Of a DNA stretch of 49,216 bases, positions 1 through 12,218 are shown piece by piece; position 1 is the first letter of the stretch; every line of letters starts with the position of its first letter. The stretch lies in the NCBI GenBank assembly GCA_903929795.1, contig CAIYWC010000093.1:1-49216 (forward strand). Reading direction: 5' to 3'. Below the pieces are notes generated by a model. The model made no database searches. It was given only the letters and a program-made list of their open reading frames with translations, and had not been told where the DNA came from. Both the position numbers and the translations under genes were made by a program. Source of the stretch: an uncultured Myxococcales bacterium (GTDB lineage: Bacteria > Myxococcota_A > UBA9042).

Positions 1-362
1 AAAAGGACCCCCGACGCAGCCGAAGGGTGGGCGGCGCAGCGAGAGCTGCGGGACCGCATCAGGTGGTTGCGTCCGGGTGACACCGAGACGTTGCGGCGGG
101 GAGGCAAAATCCGGGGCGGGAGGCCCCCGGCGTAGCCGGAATTGCATCCTTGTGCTCGCCGCTTTCGCGCGACTGCACCCCCTGGCGATAACAATCCCGA
201 TTTCGGAGCCGCCCGAGATTGGGCGCGCGGGACCAAAGAAGGGCGCAGTGGTCGGCTGGCAAAAGTCAGGAATCTGGCGGCATTGCCCCAGCGCGCGTAA
301 AGTAGCCGCGTTGACGACTGCCACCGCACCGTCGCCCCTTTGCGCCGACCCGGGACGAGGCC
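1..362. other. Intergenic leader without a recognisable gene
   Basis: I see no convincing coding region here. Two features stand out. A 6-bp hairpin with a GAGA loop (CGCAGC 35-40, GCTGCG 45-50) could be part of a 3' end of a gene outside the window. A degenerate direct repeat of about 18 bp occurs at 6-24 and 122-140, with only transition differences. No strong sigma70 or sigma54 promoter for the following operon could be picked out by eye. Confidence 0.5.
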
Positions 363-1058
363 ATGAACGAAGCACAGAGCCTGTTAGCCGCCCACGCAGC
401 GAATCCGCTGTCCCTGCTGGAACTGTCGGAAAACCTGCTCATCGCCGGCGCCCTCGCGTTCGGCGTCGGGCTGCACTACCGCACTTTTGGCGCGACGCTG
501 GCGAGTCGCGAGACGTTCACGCGCGTGTTTCCGTTCATCGCGCTGACGGTTTGCCTGCTGATCAGCATCATCAAGAGTTCGCTGGCGCTGTCGCTGGGCC
601 TGGTCGGCGCGCTGTCGATTGTGCGCTTTCGCACGCCGGTCAAGGAGCCTGAGGAGCTCGCCTACGTCTTCTTGTCGATCACCATCGGGCTGGGATTGGG
701 CGCCAACTTTCGCCGCGAAACGCCGGTCGCGGTGGCGCTCATTCTTGCGATGGTGACGCTCATCCAAACGCGCTCGCGGCGGCTGTCCTCGCGCAACTTG
801 TACGTGAACATCGGCCTGGACGCGGGGGAAGGCCACACTGCTGCATCGGTCGTCGAACCGGTCAACGCTGTGCTCGCGCGCCACTGCAAGCGCATCGACC
901 TGCGGCGTATGGATGCGGAGCATCGCCACATGGAGCTGACGTATTTTGTCGACATCGGCGACATCGCCACCGTCGCGCGCCTGGCGGAGGAGCTGGAACA
1001 GCACTATCCAACCGTGCGGGTGACGCTCCTCGATCAGGGCTGGATGCCGAGCCTGTAG
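363..1058 (+). CDS. DUF4956-family integral membrane protein
   Basis: This is a 231-aa membrane protein with about five hydrophobic segments in its first 135 residues and a soluble C-terminal domain of about 95 residues. The conserved block ALSIVRFRTPVKEPEEL, followed by a Gly-rich membrane segment (GLGLGAN), is the hallmark of DUF4956. The family's biochemical role is not established. It is repeatedly found beside CotH-like and VTC polyphosphate-polymerase-like genes, and both follow here: the next gene starts at the base after this stop codon. The ATG at 363 follows a GACGAGG that sits close to it. Family assignment is strong; function is unknown. By association it may form the membrane part of a cell-surface or polyphosphate-linked system. 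Confidence 0.85.
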   Translation: MNEAQSLLAAHAANPLSLLELSENLLIAGALAFGVGLHYRTFGATLASRETFTRVFPFIALTVCLLISIIKSSLALSLGLVGALSIVRFRTPVKEPEELAYVFLSITIGLGLGANFRRETPVAVALILAMVTLIQTRSRRLSSRNLYVNIGLDAGEGHTAASVVEPVNAVLARHCKRIDLRRMDAEHRHMELTYFVDIGDIATVARLAEELEQHYPTVRVTLLDQGWMPSL

Positions 1059-3230
1059 ATGCGAGTCGACGCCTCACCGGATGCCGCGCGGCGCCAGCGG
1101 TCGGCGCAGGTCGCTGCCGCGCTGGTGATTCTGGCGATCGGCGTGGTGATCGGCTGGGCGCTGGATGTCCAGCGCGTGGCGGCGGACGGGACGCTGTTGG
1201 GCGCCGCGCACAACCTGATCGACGGTTCTGCCGCGGATCGCCTGCCGCAACTGCTGCTGGATATTCACTTTCGCGCACTCCAGTCGCTGCGTGAGCGCCG
1301 CTTGGCGTGGCGGGCGCAGGGCCAGCGGCCGGCGCCGGATCCGGGGACGGTGGCGGCGCGGCTGCGGCTGGGCGAGACGCAGCAGGATGTCGCGCTGTCG
1401 CTGCTGGGCCCGCCACAGAGCCGGTCGCCGACAGAGCTCGGCCGGCTGCTGGTCGACGTGCATGGCGAGGGCGACTTTGCCGGGATGCGCACGTTCGCGC
1501 TGGAGGATCCGTCCGCGCCGGAGCTGTTGCGGGAGCTGATTTTGTACCATGAACTGACGCGCGTGGGTGCGGTGGCGCCGCGGGCGCTGGCCGTGGGCGT
1601 GCGGGCCAACAACGATCGCTGGGGCGTCGCCGTCGCGGTTGAACAGCCCTCGCAGGCGATGCTGCGTGCGGCGCATCGGCCGCTGGGTGCGCTGGTGGGC
1701 TGGGCGGCGATCGTGCCGCAGGGCATGGATCTCGACGCGGGGCTCTGGTTGCCGGAGCCTCAGGCGGCGCGCTGGAGCGCAGGCGCGCACAGCCTGCAGG
1801 GCACGCCGGTGGCGGCGCATACGGCCTGGGCGCAAGCGCGGCTGGATGGCCTGCGCGCGGGCGTGCTCGCGCCCGAGGACGTGCTGGACGTGGAGGCAAC
1901 CGCACGGCTCATCGCGCTGGCGGAGTTGACCGGTCTGGCCGATCGCGCGCTGACCTGGCACAACCTGCGCTGGTACCTGAACCCGGTCTCGCTGCGGTTG
2001 GAGCCGGTGCTGGCGCTGACACCGGAACGCGCGGAGCCGCAGGTCGACGCGCACGCGCTGCTGCCGCGGCTGCTGGCTTCGCCGCCGCTGCGGACGGCGC
2101 TCACGACGATGTTGCGCGCGGACGCGGAACGGCTGCTCGCGCCGGATGCCCAGCTGCGGGTGGAGCGGTATTTTGCCGGGATCTGGCCGACCTTGGCGAT
2201 GGCGGTCTGGCAGCGCGAGTGGTTGGTCGTTCGCCAGCGGGCGCTCCGGTTGCTCGCGGCGGAGCGTGTGCCGACCGAACCGCCGCTGCCGGCGCCGACG
2301 GTCTACCTGCCGCAGCCGGTGACGGATGCCCACGCCGCGCTGCCGTTTGCCGTCGATGCCGGGCTGCCCGAGGCGCACGCGCTGCGAATTCCGTCGGGCG
2401 TCTGGACGGTGCCGCAGACGGTCGCGCTGCCGGACGGGTGGCGGCTGGAGCTGGCGGCGGGCGCGCAGCTGCGGCTGGGGCCGGGCGCGTGGCTGGTGCT
2501 GCGCGGCGGGCTGACGGTGGCTGGGACGGCGGCCGCGCCGGTGGAGCTGGCGGCGCAAGGGTCGCAGGCCTGGGGCGGTGTCGTGGTGCTCGGCACGCAC
2601 CAGTCGCACGTGCAGCACCTGCGCGTGACAGGCGCCAACGGGCTGGGCCGCGATGTCTGGCAGCCCGGCGCGGCGCTGGTGTGGCTGAACGGCGACGTGG
2701 AGGTGGACGCGCTGCAGCTGATTGGAATGCCTGGACAATTGGCCGGGCTACGCGTGGTCGGAGGTCAGCTGCGCGGTCAGGACGTGGTGGTGCGCGAGGT
2801 GCCGGGCGCCGGAATTCAGCTCGACGGCGGACGCGTGCAGCTGGGTCGGCTGACGGTGGCGCAGGGCGGCGAGGGCGTGGCGGTGACCGATGGCAGCTTG
2901 GCAATTTTGTCCAGTCATGGCGAACACTTGCGCGGCGCGTGGCTGACGGCGAGCGGAGAAGGGCGCGCAGAATTGGCGAACGCGACGGTGTCGGACGCGG
3001 CCGCGGTGGTGCGCGCGCAGGCGGGCGCGTGGGTGCGCGTTGTCGGTGCCAAAGGCGATGTGCGCGACGTCGCGTTCACGGCGACCGACGCGCCCGGGCG
3101 CTCCGGCAAACCGGCCGTCGTGGAGGCCAGCGGCGTTCACGTGACGGCGCGCGGGCCGGCGGCGTGCACCGGCGGCGCGGCCATTGAACTCGAGGGCAAA
3201 GCCCAGGCGTGCGGCGAGGCAACCCCATGA
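1059..3230 (+). CDS. CotH-like protein fused to a C-terminal beta-helix domain
   Basis: 723 aa. An N-terminal hydrophobic segment (about residues 18-36) suggests a signal anchor. Residues 60-330 follow the CotH outline: a helical start with R-rich LRERR, a GMRTFAL strand, PELLRELILYHELTRVGAVAPRA (shown here only as the key region), and a late WHNLRWYLNP segment. The acidic metal-binding signature expected at the end of CotH kinases (around IPWDLD) reads EPVLAL, so catalysis may be lost. Residues 420-720 are repetitive, Gly/Val/Leu-rich and look like a right-handed beta-helix. The gene starts directly after the DUF4956 stop codon and overlaps the VTC gene by ATGA, so the three are probably translationally coupled. 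The CotH call rests on pattern and neighbourhood and is less certain than the neighbours. Confidence 0.65.
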   Translation: MRVDASPDAARRQRSAQVAAALVILAIGVVIGWALDVQRVAADGTLLGAAHNLIDGSAADRLPQLLLDIHFRALQSLRERRLAWRAQGQRPAPDPGTVAARLRLGETQQDVALSLLGPPQSRSPTELGRLLVDVHGEGDFAGMRTFALEDPSAPELLRELILYHELTRVGAVAPRALAVGVRANNDRWGVAVAVEQPSQAMLRAAHRPLGALVGWAAIVPQGMDLDAGLWLPEPQAARWSAGAHSLQGTPVAAHTAWAQARLDGLRAGVLAPEDVLDVEATARLIALAELTGLADRALTWHNLRWYLNPVSLRLEPVLALTPERAEPQVDAHALLPRLLASPPLRTALTTMLRADAERLLAPDAQLRVERYFAGIWPTLAMAVWQREWLVVRQRALRLLAAERVPTEPPLPAPTVYLPQPVTDAHAALPFAVDAGLPEAHALRIPSGVWTVPQTVALPDGWRLELAAGAQLRLGPGAWLVLRGGLTVAGTAAAPVELAAQGSQAWGGVVVLGTHQSHVQHLRVTGANGLGRDVWQPGAALVWLNGDVEVDALQLIGMPGQLAGLRVVGGQLRGQDVVVREVPGAGIQLDGGRVQLGRLTVAQGGEGVAVTDGSLAILSSHGEHLRGAWLTASGEGRAELANATVSDAAAVVRAQAGAWVRVVGAKGDVRDVAFTATDAPGRSGKPAVVEASGVHVTARGPAACTGGAAIELEGKAQACGEATP

Positions 3231-3961
3231 ATAGCGGCATCTTTCTCGCTGAGAATGTCGAAGTTTGCTCGTGGCCGCCGGCGCAGGACGTGCGCTACGA
3301 GATCAAGTTTGTCGCCACGCCGACGGAGATGCCGCTGCTGCAGGCGTGGCTGGTGACAAATCGCTGTGGCTGGACGGAGTTGCACCCGGATCGCATCGTG
3401 AACAACGTCTACCTGGACACCTGCGACTTGCAGGCGTACGTGCAAAACCAGGCCGGCGACAGCGAGCGGCGCAAGCTGCGGTTTCGCTGGTACGGCGCGA
3501 CCTGGGCCGGGCAAAATGGCGGGACGCTGGAGGTGAAATGCCGCAAGGACAGCATCGGCTGGAAGTGGAACGCGCGCGTGGACTGGCCTTTTGACCTGAC
3601 GCGGCGGACCTGGCAAGGCTGGCGCGACGGCTTGCGGCCGTTCCTGCCGGGACCGCACCGGATGCTGCTGGACGCGCGGCCGATGCCGGCGCTGGTGAAC
3701 CGCTATGAGCGGAGCTATTTCGGTTCGCGCGACGGCAAGCTTCGGCTGACGGTGGACCGCAACCTGCAGGCGTGGCCGCAGCTTGGCGCGGCGCGACCGC
3801 GGCTGGGCCGTCCGGCGCACACAGTCGACGTGCTCGTCATCGAGATCAAATGCGCGGTGGCGGATCGGGCGTATGCCTCGGACGCGATGCGGGACATGCC
3901 GTGGCGCGTCGGGCGGAACTCGAAATACGCGGTGGGCATTGAATCGATTGAGAATTTGTGA
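3227..3961 (+). CDS. VTC-domain (polyphosphate polymerase-like) protein
   Basis: 244 aa from the ATG at 3227, which overlaps the upstream stop as ATGA. A GTG at 3209 would add six residues but lacks the coupling overlap. The VTC tunnel-domain signatures are visible in order: RYEIKF near the start, the strand NNVYLDT, an ERRKLRFRWYG strand rich in basic residues, LEVKCRK, and a late VIEIKC. In eukaryotic VTC4 these basic strands line a tunnel that polymerises ATP into polyphosphate. Bacterial homologues with CotH and DUF4956 partners are largely uncharacterised. No transmembrane segment is seen, so the protein is presumably cytoplasmic and may dock to the DUF4956 protein. Confidence 0.85.
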   Translation: MNSGIFLAENVEVCSWPPAQDVRYEIKFVATPTEMPLLQAWLVTNRCGWTELHPDRIVNNVYLDTCDLQAYVQNQAGDSERRKLRFRWYGATWAGQNGGTLEVKCRKDSIGWKWNARVDWPFDLTRRTWQGWRDGLRPFLPGPHRMLLDARPMPALVNRYERSYFGSRDGKLRLTVDRNLQAWPQLGAARPRLGRPAHTVDVLVIEIKCAVADRAYASDAMRDMPWRVGRNSKYAVGIESIENL

Positions 3962-3976
3962 CTTGGCCGCGTCTGC

Positions 3977-4276
3977 TCAGAATGGCCGCTTGGTGGCGTT
4001 GGCGATGATGCCCGGCACAAAGTCCTTGGTCTGCTGCAGGTCGTTCCAGGTCGGCACGGCGCGCGTGATGACGTAGTACACCTGCGGCGTGTCGAAGTGG
4101 CCCGTGATCGCGATCGGGTCAAATTCCGTGGCCGGACCGACAGCGGCGGGCGTCGGCGGTGCCAGGCGAATCTCCGGCGGCAGCCCGCCTTTCAAGTGGC
4201 TGCGGTGCTGCGGCGGCGACGCCCAGGCGCTGGTGGCGATGCAGGTCAGGGCAACGGCAAACAGTGTCGTCTTCAT
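3977..4276 (-). CDS. Small exported protein of unknown function
   Basis: 99 aa with a clean Sec signal peptide (MKTTLFAVALTCIATSAWA, cleavage after AWA). The mature part of about 80 residues is Pro-rich at first, then has a short ordered stretch (YYVITRAVPTWNDLQQTKDF). A GGAGG lies 4 bases before the ATG, supporting the start. The gene converges on the VTC gene with a gap of about 15 bp. I recognise no family. It lies 109 bp downstream of the MopE-like gene on the same strand and could be transcribed with it. Confidence 0.65.
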   Translation of the reverse strand: MKTTLFAVALTCIATSAWASPPQHRSHLKGGLPPEIRLAPPTPAAVGPATEFDPIAITGHFDTPQVYYVITRAVPTWNDLQQTKDFVPGIIANATKRPF

Positions 4277-4385
4277 GCAACCTCCGATGCGGCGGGCGAA
4301 TTGCCGCCTGCGTCAGGCACCGTACCGCACCGCGCTTGCGGCGGGCAGGTATCTTCACGCAACTCCATAACGCACGACAACGGGA

Positions 4386-8240
<3,855 letters not shown>

Positions 8241-8380
8241 GAATTCTGTGGTCCCCGGGTGCCGCGCGTGCGCTGGCCTGCCCGATACTGTAGCGACGCC
8301 GTTGGCGGACGGCAACGCCAAAGCCGCGATCGTCACGCGCTTTTCGCACGCACCCGCCCTACGCATGAACGCCTTACGGA

Positions 8381-8490
8381 GAGACCAAACAGTCGCAGGT
8401 TTGACGTGTTGCCTTTCGGACTGGATCGCGAGCGAGCTCCTCCGGAGGCACGCCGCGAATGGCGAACGTTTGATCTCGAACTCCGGCGAG
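8381..8490 (+). repeat. Dispersed 110-bp intergenic repeat, copy A
   Basis: Aligns without gaps to copy B (41240-41349) with 86 of 110 bases identical by hand count. It also aligns to copies C and D on the other strand with small gaps. The core GGAGGCACGCCGCG at about 8445-8458 is the most conserved part. A 3' hairpin CTCG-8 nt-CGAG ends the element. No start/stop organisation or protein family is visible. It sits in a divergent promoter region. Confidence 0.85.
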
Positions 8491-8605
8491 TGTCTCCAGC
8501 GGGCAGCCTTCCGGCAGCCTTGTGTGTGGCATCGCCGTGACAGACTCGGCAACCGCGCCCTTGCTGCGGCCCGCGTCTGCGGGTACGGTCATGGCCGGCT
8601 GATCC

Positions 8606-8620
8606 CTGCCAAATCGGCAG
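8606..8620 (+). promoter_or_regulatory. Palindromic operator candidate for the NtrC-type regulator
   Basis: CTGCCAAATCGGCAG, a perfect 5-bp inverted repeat around AAATC, lies about 100 bp before the kinase start. It differs at only two central positions from CTGCCAAACTGGCAG, which lies about 85 bp upstream of the sigma54 promoter of the redox operon. The simplest reading is a binding site of the EBP encoded at 10640-11986, giving autoregulation. This is inference from sequence similarity and position. Confidence 0.55.
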
Positions 8621-8720
8621 GTACGCGGGCAGCCGACCGGACGGATTCAGCAATCGCGGCGGTTTCGGGCGATAGCGGCGCCCGCGGTCGCCGTGCGTGC
8701 CAGAACGAGGAATGGGCTCC

Positions 8721-10643
8721 ATGCGGCGCTACTTCGCCTTTGAACGGCTCAGCTGGCAGCTTGTCCTCGCGGTGTCCGTCGTCGTCATCGGCGGCTTGGG
8801 GCTTGGCTTTCACCTGACGTACCTGGCGTTTCGCGAGGAAATGCTGGCCGAGGCCCGCAGCCACGCCGCCCGCGAAGCGCAGCTTGTCCGCCTGGCGCTG
8901 ACCCACCAGATGCTGGAAGGCGGCGACAGCAGCCTGGTCTCCGGCATGGTCAAGAGCTTCGCCGCGGACAAGGAGTCAGAGCGCATCCTTGTGCTCGACA
9001 ACAAAGGCAAAGTCCGCTTCAGCAGCGACCCGGATTTTGGCAAGCGGCAGTTCCAGGTGACGGAACCGGCGTGCCAGGTGTGCCACGCGCACCCCGCGGC
9101 GGATCGCCAGCGCTCGGCGATCCTGGACATGGACGACGGCACGGTCCTGCGCTCGGTCCAGCCGATTGCTAACCGCGAGGCGTGCTACAACTGCCACGCG
9201 CCGGAGCACAAAATCAACGGCATCCTGATTGTCGACGTGCCGGTCGGCGCGACGATTGCCCACATCGAGCGCTCGGTCTCGCGGCTGGCGGTGGGCACGG
9301 CGCTGTTTGGCCTGATCCTGATCGGCGGCATCAGCCTGGCGTTTCGGCGGTTCCTGCTGCGGCGGCTGTACCGGTTTGAGCGCGTGGCCAACGCGATCGC
9401 CGCGGGCGACCTGAACCAGCGCGTGCCGGTGGACGGCAACGACGCGGTGACGCGCCTGCAGGTCGCGTTCAACGCGATGGTGGACTCCGTGCGGGAGCTG
9501 CTGCAGCGCGTGGAAGGCCAGGGCAAGCAGCTCGAGCGGACGATGAACGCTGTGGACGATGGCATGGTCGTCATGGACCGCAAGTTCCAGGTCATCGCCG
9601 CCAACGACGCGTTCAAGCGGCGCCTCGGCGGCCAGGGCGACGCGATCCTCGGCCACAACTGCATGCACGTCGCTGGCCAAGTCGGGATCGGCTGCGACGT
9701 CGCGGATTGCCCGGGCGAAAATTGCCTGAAATCAGGGCGCACCGTGACGGCCCTGCGCACGCGCGTGGATGCGGGCGGCCAGACGCGCCACGAGGAGCTT
9801 CGCGCTTCGCCTGTGTACGCGCCCGACGGTGCGCTGGACGGCGTCGTCGAGGTCTGGCGCGACATCACGGACCGGCGCAGCGCGGAGGCGCGGCTGGCGG
9901 AATACCAGCGGCTGGCGTCGGTGGGCATGCTCGCGTCCGGAATCTCGCACGAGCTGAACACGCCGCTGGGCTCGATCGGCACGTGTCTGGAAGCGATTGA
10001 CCGCAATTGCGGCACGGACGAGAAGCCGGCGAATCCGGAGCGCGTGCGGCATTATGCCCAGCTGGCGGCGTCGGAAGTGCGGCGCTGTGGCACGATCACG
10101 CGGCAATTCATGAACCTGGCGCGCGGGCAGACGCCCGAGCGCGAGATCGTGGACGTGCAGCCGACCGCCGAGCTGGTGGCGCGCCTGGCCCGGTCGACGG
10201 CGCAGATCCGCGGCGTGGTTATCGAGGTTGACGCCGCGCCGGATCTGCCGCCGGTGCTCGCCAACGGTTCCGCCGTGCAACAGGTTCTGCTGAACCTGCT
10301 CATCAATGCGGTCGAGGCAAGCGAACCGGGGCGCCGCGTCACGGTGCATTTCAGCGTCGTGCCCGCCGCGGATGGTCAGCCCGAGAAGCTGGAAGCGCAG
10401 GTCGAGGACGCCGGATCGGGCATCACGCCGCAGGACGCGACGCAGGTGTTTGAGCCGTTCTTCAGCCGGCGCCAGCGCGGCAGCGGCCTGGGCCTGTTCG
10501 TGTCGCTGAACCTCGCGCGCGATTGGGGCGGCGACTTGCGGATCGTGCGCACGCGCCCGGGCGAAGGCACCGTTTTTGGCGTCAGCTTCCCGATTCGCCC
10601 CACGACCGATCGCTCGTCCTCGAGCCCACGGAACTCCGCATGA
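8721..10643 (+). CDS. Sensor histidine kinase with periplasmic two-haem (CxxCH) domain
   Basis: 640 aa from the ATG at 8721, which has a GAGGA 9 bases upstream; an ATG at 8712 would leave no spacing. Order: TM helix (about 14-35); periplasmic region with CQVCH (Cys118) and CYNCH (Cys155), both c-type haem attachment motifs; a second TM (about 190-210); HAMP; a PAS domain (about 275-390) carrying an unusual Cys cluster (C, then GCDVADCPGENC); HisKA with SHELNTPLG (His410); and HATPase with N-box NLLINAVEAS, G1 DAGSGI and G2 GSGLGLF. It presumably senses redox state, or a ligand, in the periplasm and phosphorylates the overlapping response regulator (ATGA overlap). The paired target is probably the redox operon just downstream. 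Confidence 0.92.
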   Translation: MRRYFAFERLSWQLVLAVSVVVIGGLGLGFHLTYLAFREEMLAEARSHAAREAQLVRLALTHQMLEGGDSSLVSGMVKSFAADKESERILVLDNKGKVRFSSDPDFGKRQFQVTEPACQVCHAHPAADRQRSAILDMDDGTVLRSVQPIANREACYNCHAPEHKINGILIVDVPVGATIAHIERSVSRLAVGTALFGLILIGGISLAFRRFLLRRLYRFERVANAIAAGDLNQRVPVDGNDAVTRLQVAFNAMVDSVRELLQRVEGQGKQLERTMNAVDDGMVVMDRKFQVIAANDAFKRRLGGQGDAILGHNCMHVAGQVGIGCDVADCPGENCLKSGRTVTALRTRVDAGGQTRHEELRASPVYAPDGALDGVVEVWRDITDRRSAEARLAEYQRLASVGMLASGISHELNTPLGSIGTCLEAIDRNCGTDEKPANPERVRHYAQLAASEVRRCGTITRQFMNLARGQTPEREIVDVQPTAELVARLARSTAQIRGVVIEVDAAPDLPPVLANGSAVQQVLLNLLINAVEASEPGRRVTVHFSVVPAADGQPEKLEAQVEDAGSGITPQDATQVFEPFFSRRQRGSGLGLFVSLNLARDWGGDLRIVRTRPGEGTVFGVSFPIRPTTDRSSSSPRNSA

Positions 10644-11986
10644 AACCGCATCTTTTTGTCGTCGATGACGATGACGTCTACCGCTCGCTGCTTGCCGATG
10701 AGCTGCAGGACCAGGGCTTTCGCGTCACGACGGCGACCAGCGTCAGCGACGCGCTGCGGGTGCTGGGCACGGACGAGAGCTTTGATGCTGCGGTCCTCGA
10801 CCTGCACCTCGGCGACGGCGACGGCATGACCGTTCTGCAGCGGCTGCGCGCCGTGAGCCCGCAGACCGAGGCGATCGTGCTGACCGGCCACGGCACCATC
10901 GACACGGCGATTGCGGCGATGCGCGCCGGCGCCTATGACTACGTAGCAAAACCATGTTCGATCAAGGAGTTGCGCGTTGTCATCGACAAAGCGCTGGAGC
11001 GTCGGCGGCTGGTGGAACGCAACGCGATTTTGCGCGCCGGTTTGCAGCCGCCGCCGTCGACCAGTGCGTTCATCGGCTCCAGCGCGGCATTTGCCCAGGT
11101 GCGCGCGCTGATCGAGCGCGTCGCGGCGAGCGAGGCGAGCGTGCTCATCCTCGGCGAGACGGGCGTGGGCAAGGAGGTCGTGGCGCGGCGCGTGCATGAA
11201 GGCAGCCCGCGGCACAGCCAACCGTTTGTCGTCGTCGATTGCACGACGCTGCACGACGACCTGCTGCACAGCGAGCTGTTCGGCCACGAAAAAGGCGCGT
11301 ACACCGGCGCAACAGAGCGCAAACACGGGCTTTTTGAAGTCGCGGACGGCGGCACGATGTTCCTGGACGAGATCGGCGACTTGAGCCTCGGCTTGCAGCA
11401 AAAGCTGCTGCGCGTGCTGGAGACCGGCTGTTTTCGCCATGTCGGCGGCACACGCGAGATCCACGTGGACGCGCGACTTGTCGCAGCGACTAACCGCAAC
11501 CTGGAAGACATGATTGCCCGCGGGCAGTTCCGCAGCGACCTGTATTACCGGCTGGGCACGCTGCATGTGGAAATGCCGCCGCTGCGCGAGCGGGCGGACG
11601 ACATTCCGACGCTGGCGCGGCATTTTCTGGCGCGGATCGACGCGCGTTTTGGCCAATCGCGGCGTTTTTCGGCGGACGCGCTGGCGCGCCTGCACGCGTG
11701 GCATTGGCCGGGAAACGTGCGCGAACTGCTGCACGCGGTGGAAGCAGCGGCGGTGCTGGCGACCGGCGACCAGATCGAGGTCGAAGACCTCCCACGGCAC
11801 CTGCGCGGCGCCAAGCGCGCGGAATCAGCGGTGATGCGCACGCTGGAATCGCTGGAGCGTGAGCACATTGTCGCCGTGCTGCAGGGCGTCGGCGGCAATC
11901 GCCACCAGGCCGCGACGGTGCTGGGCATCAGCGAGCGCACGCTCTACCGCAAGCTGAGCGACTACGGCCTGGAGACCGACGGCTGA
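10640..11986 (+). CDS. NtrC-family sigma54-dependent response regulator
   Basis: 448 aa. Start ATG at 10640 overlaps the kinase stop (ATGA). Receiver domain at residues 1-120 with acidic pocket DDDD near the N-terminus, phospho-acceptor Asp54 (AVLDLHLGDGDG), the TGHGT switch and Lys of AKPCS. AAA+ domain at about 140-370 with Walker A GETGVGKE (about 172), the sigma54-contacting loop GAYTGA (219-224), Walker B GTMFLDEIGD and arginine-finger region FRSDLYYRL. Fis-type HTH at the C-terminus (NRHQAATVLGISERTLYRKL). All elements needed for sigma54 activation are intact. It is expected to activate the sigma54 promoter at 12159 through the upstream palindrome at 12063, and possibly its own operon. 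Confidence 0.95.
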   Translation: MKPHLFVVDDDDVYRSLLADELQDQGFRVTTATSVSDALRVLGTDESFDAAVLDLHLGDGDGMTVLQRLRAVSPQTEAIVLTGHGTIDTAIAAMRAGAYDYVAKPCSIKELRVVIDKALERRRLVERNAILRAGLQPPPSTSAFIGSSAAFAQVRALIERVAASEASVLILGETGVGKEVVARRVHEGSPRHSQPFVVVDCTTLHDDLLHSELFGHEKGAYTGATERKHGLFEVADGGTMFLDEIGDLSLGLQQKLLRVLETGCFRHVGGTREIHVDARLVAATNRNLEDMIARGQFRSDLYYRLGTLHVEMPPLRERADDIPTLARHFLARIDARFGQSRRFSADALARLHAWHWPGNVRELLHAVEAAAVLATGDQIEVEDLPRHLRGAKRAESAVMRTLESLEREHIVAVLQGVGGNRHQAATVLGISERTLYRKLSDYGLETDG

Positions 11987-12062
11987 CTGCCATGCCTGTC
12001 AGGCCGTCATGCTGCGCAAGCGCTGGAATTCACGCGATCGCGCCCGGTCATGACAGGTTTGC

Positions 12063-12079
12063 ACTGCCAAACTGGCAGT
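12063..12079 (+). promoter_or_regulatory. Upstream activating sequence for the redox operon
   Basis: ACTGCCAAACTGGCAGT is a perfect 7-bp inverted repeat around AAC. It is centred about 90 bp upstream of the -24 GG, a usual distance for an EBP enhancer site. It is flanked by outer TGACAG (about 12050) and CTGTCA (about 12079) half-sites, and further CTGTCA/GTCATG elements occur at 11995-12010. A near copy lies before the cognate kinase gene. Confidence 0.65.
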
Positions 12080-12158
12080 CTGTCATGCCCCAGAAGAACC
12101 AGCGTCACACGCCCTGAAGTCAATGATGTGAAAGGTAAATAGCAAAGAGCTGCGAACT

Positions 12159-12174
12159 TGGCACGCTTGATGCT
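12159..12174 (+). promoter_or_regulatory. Sigma54 (RpoN) promoter of the redox operon
   Basis: TGGCACGCTTGATGCT: a -24 element identical to TGGCAC and a -12 element one base off TTGCT, with exact GG-N10-GC spacing (GG 12160-12161, GC 12172-12173). Transcription would begin near 12185, giving a leader of about 34 nt to the cytochrome ATG at 12219. The adjacent NtrC-type regulator gene and upstream palindrome fit this promoter class. Confidence 0.8.
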
Positions 12175-12218
12175 TAAGTCCTGGGCCAGCCCGCCTGAAT
12201 CGGGGCCCGAGGAACGCC

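Larger units (their letters stand above)
8241..8720. promoter_or_regulatory. Divergent intergenic region (MopE-like gene / sensor kinase)
   Basis: 480 bp without a credible gene. It separates the minus-strand MopE-like gene from the plus-strand sensor kinase and must carry both promoters. It holds dispersed repeat copy A (8381-8490) and a 15-bp palindrome (8606-8620). I found no consensus sigma54 -24/-12 pair here and no clear sigma70 pair. Confidence 0.5.

Noticed and set aside
8381..8560. Conserved peptide reading of the dispersed repeat (RRHAANGERLISN-like in several copies)
   Set aside because: One frame is open in several copies, but no common start codon, ribosome site or stop exists, and differences do not favour third codon positions as far as I can see by eye.
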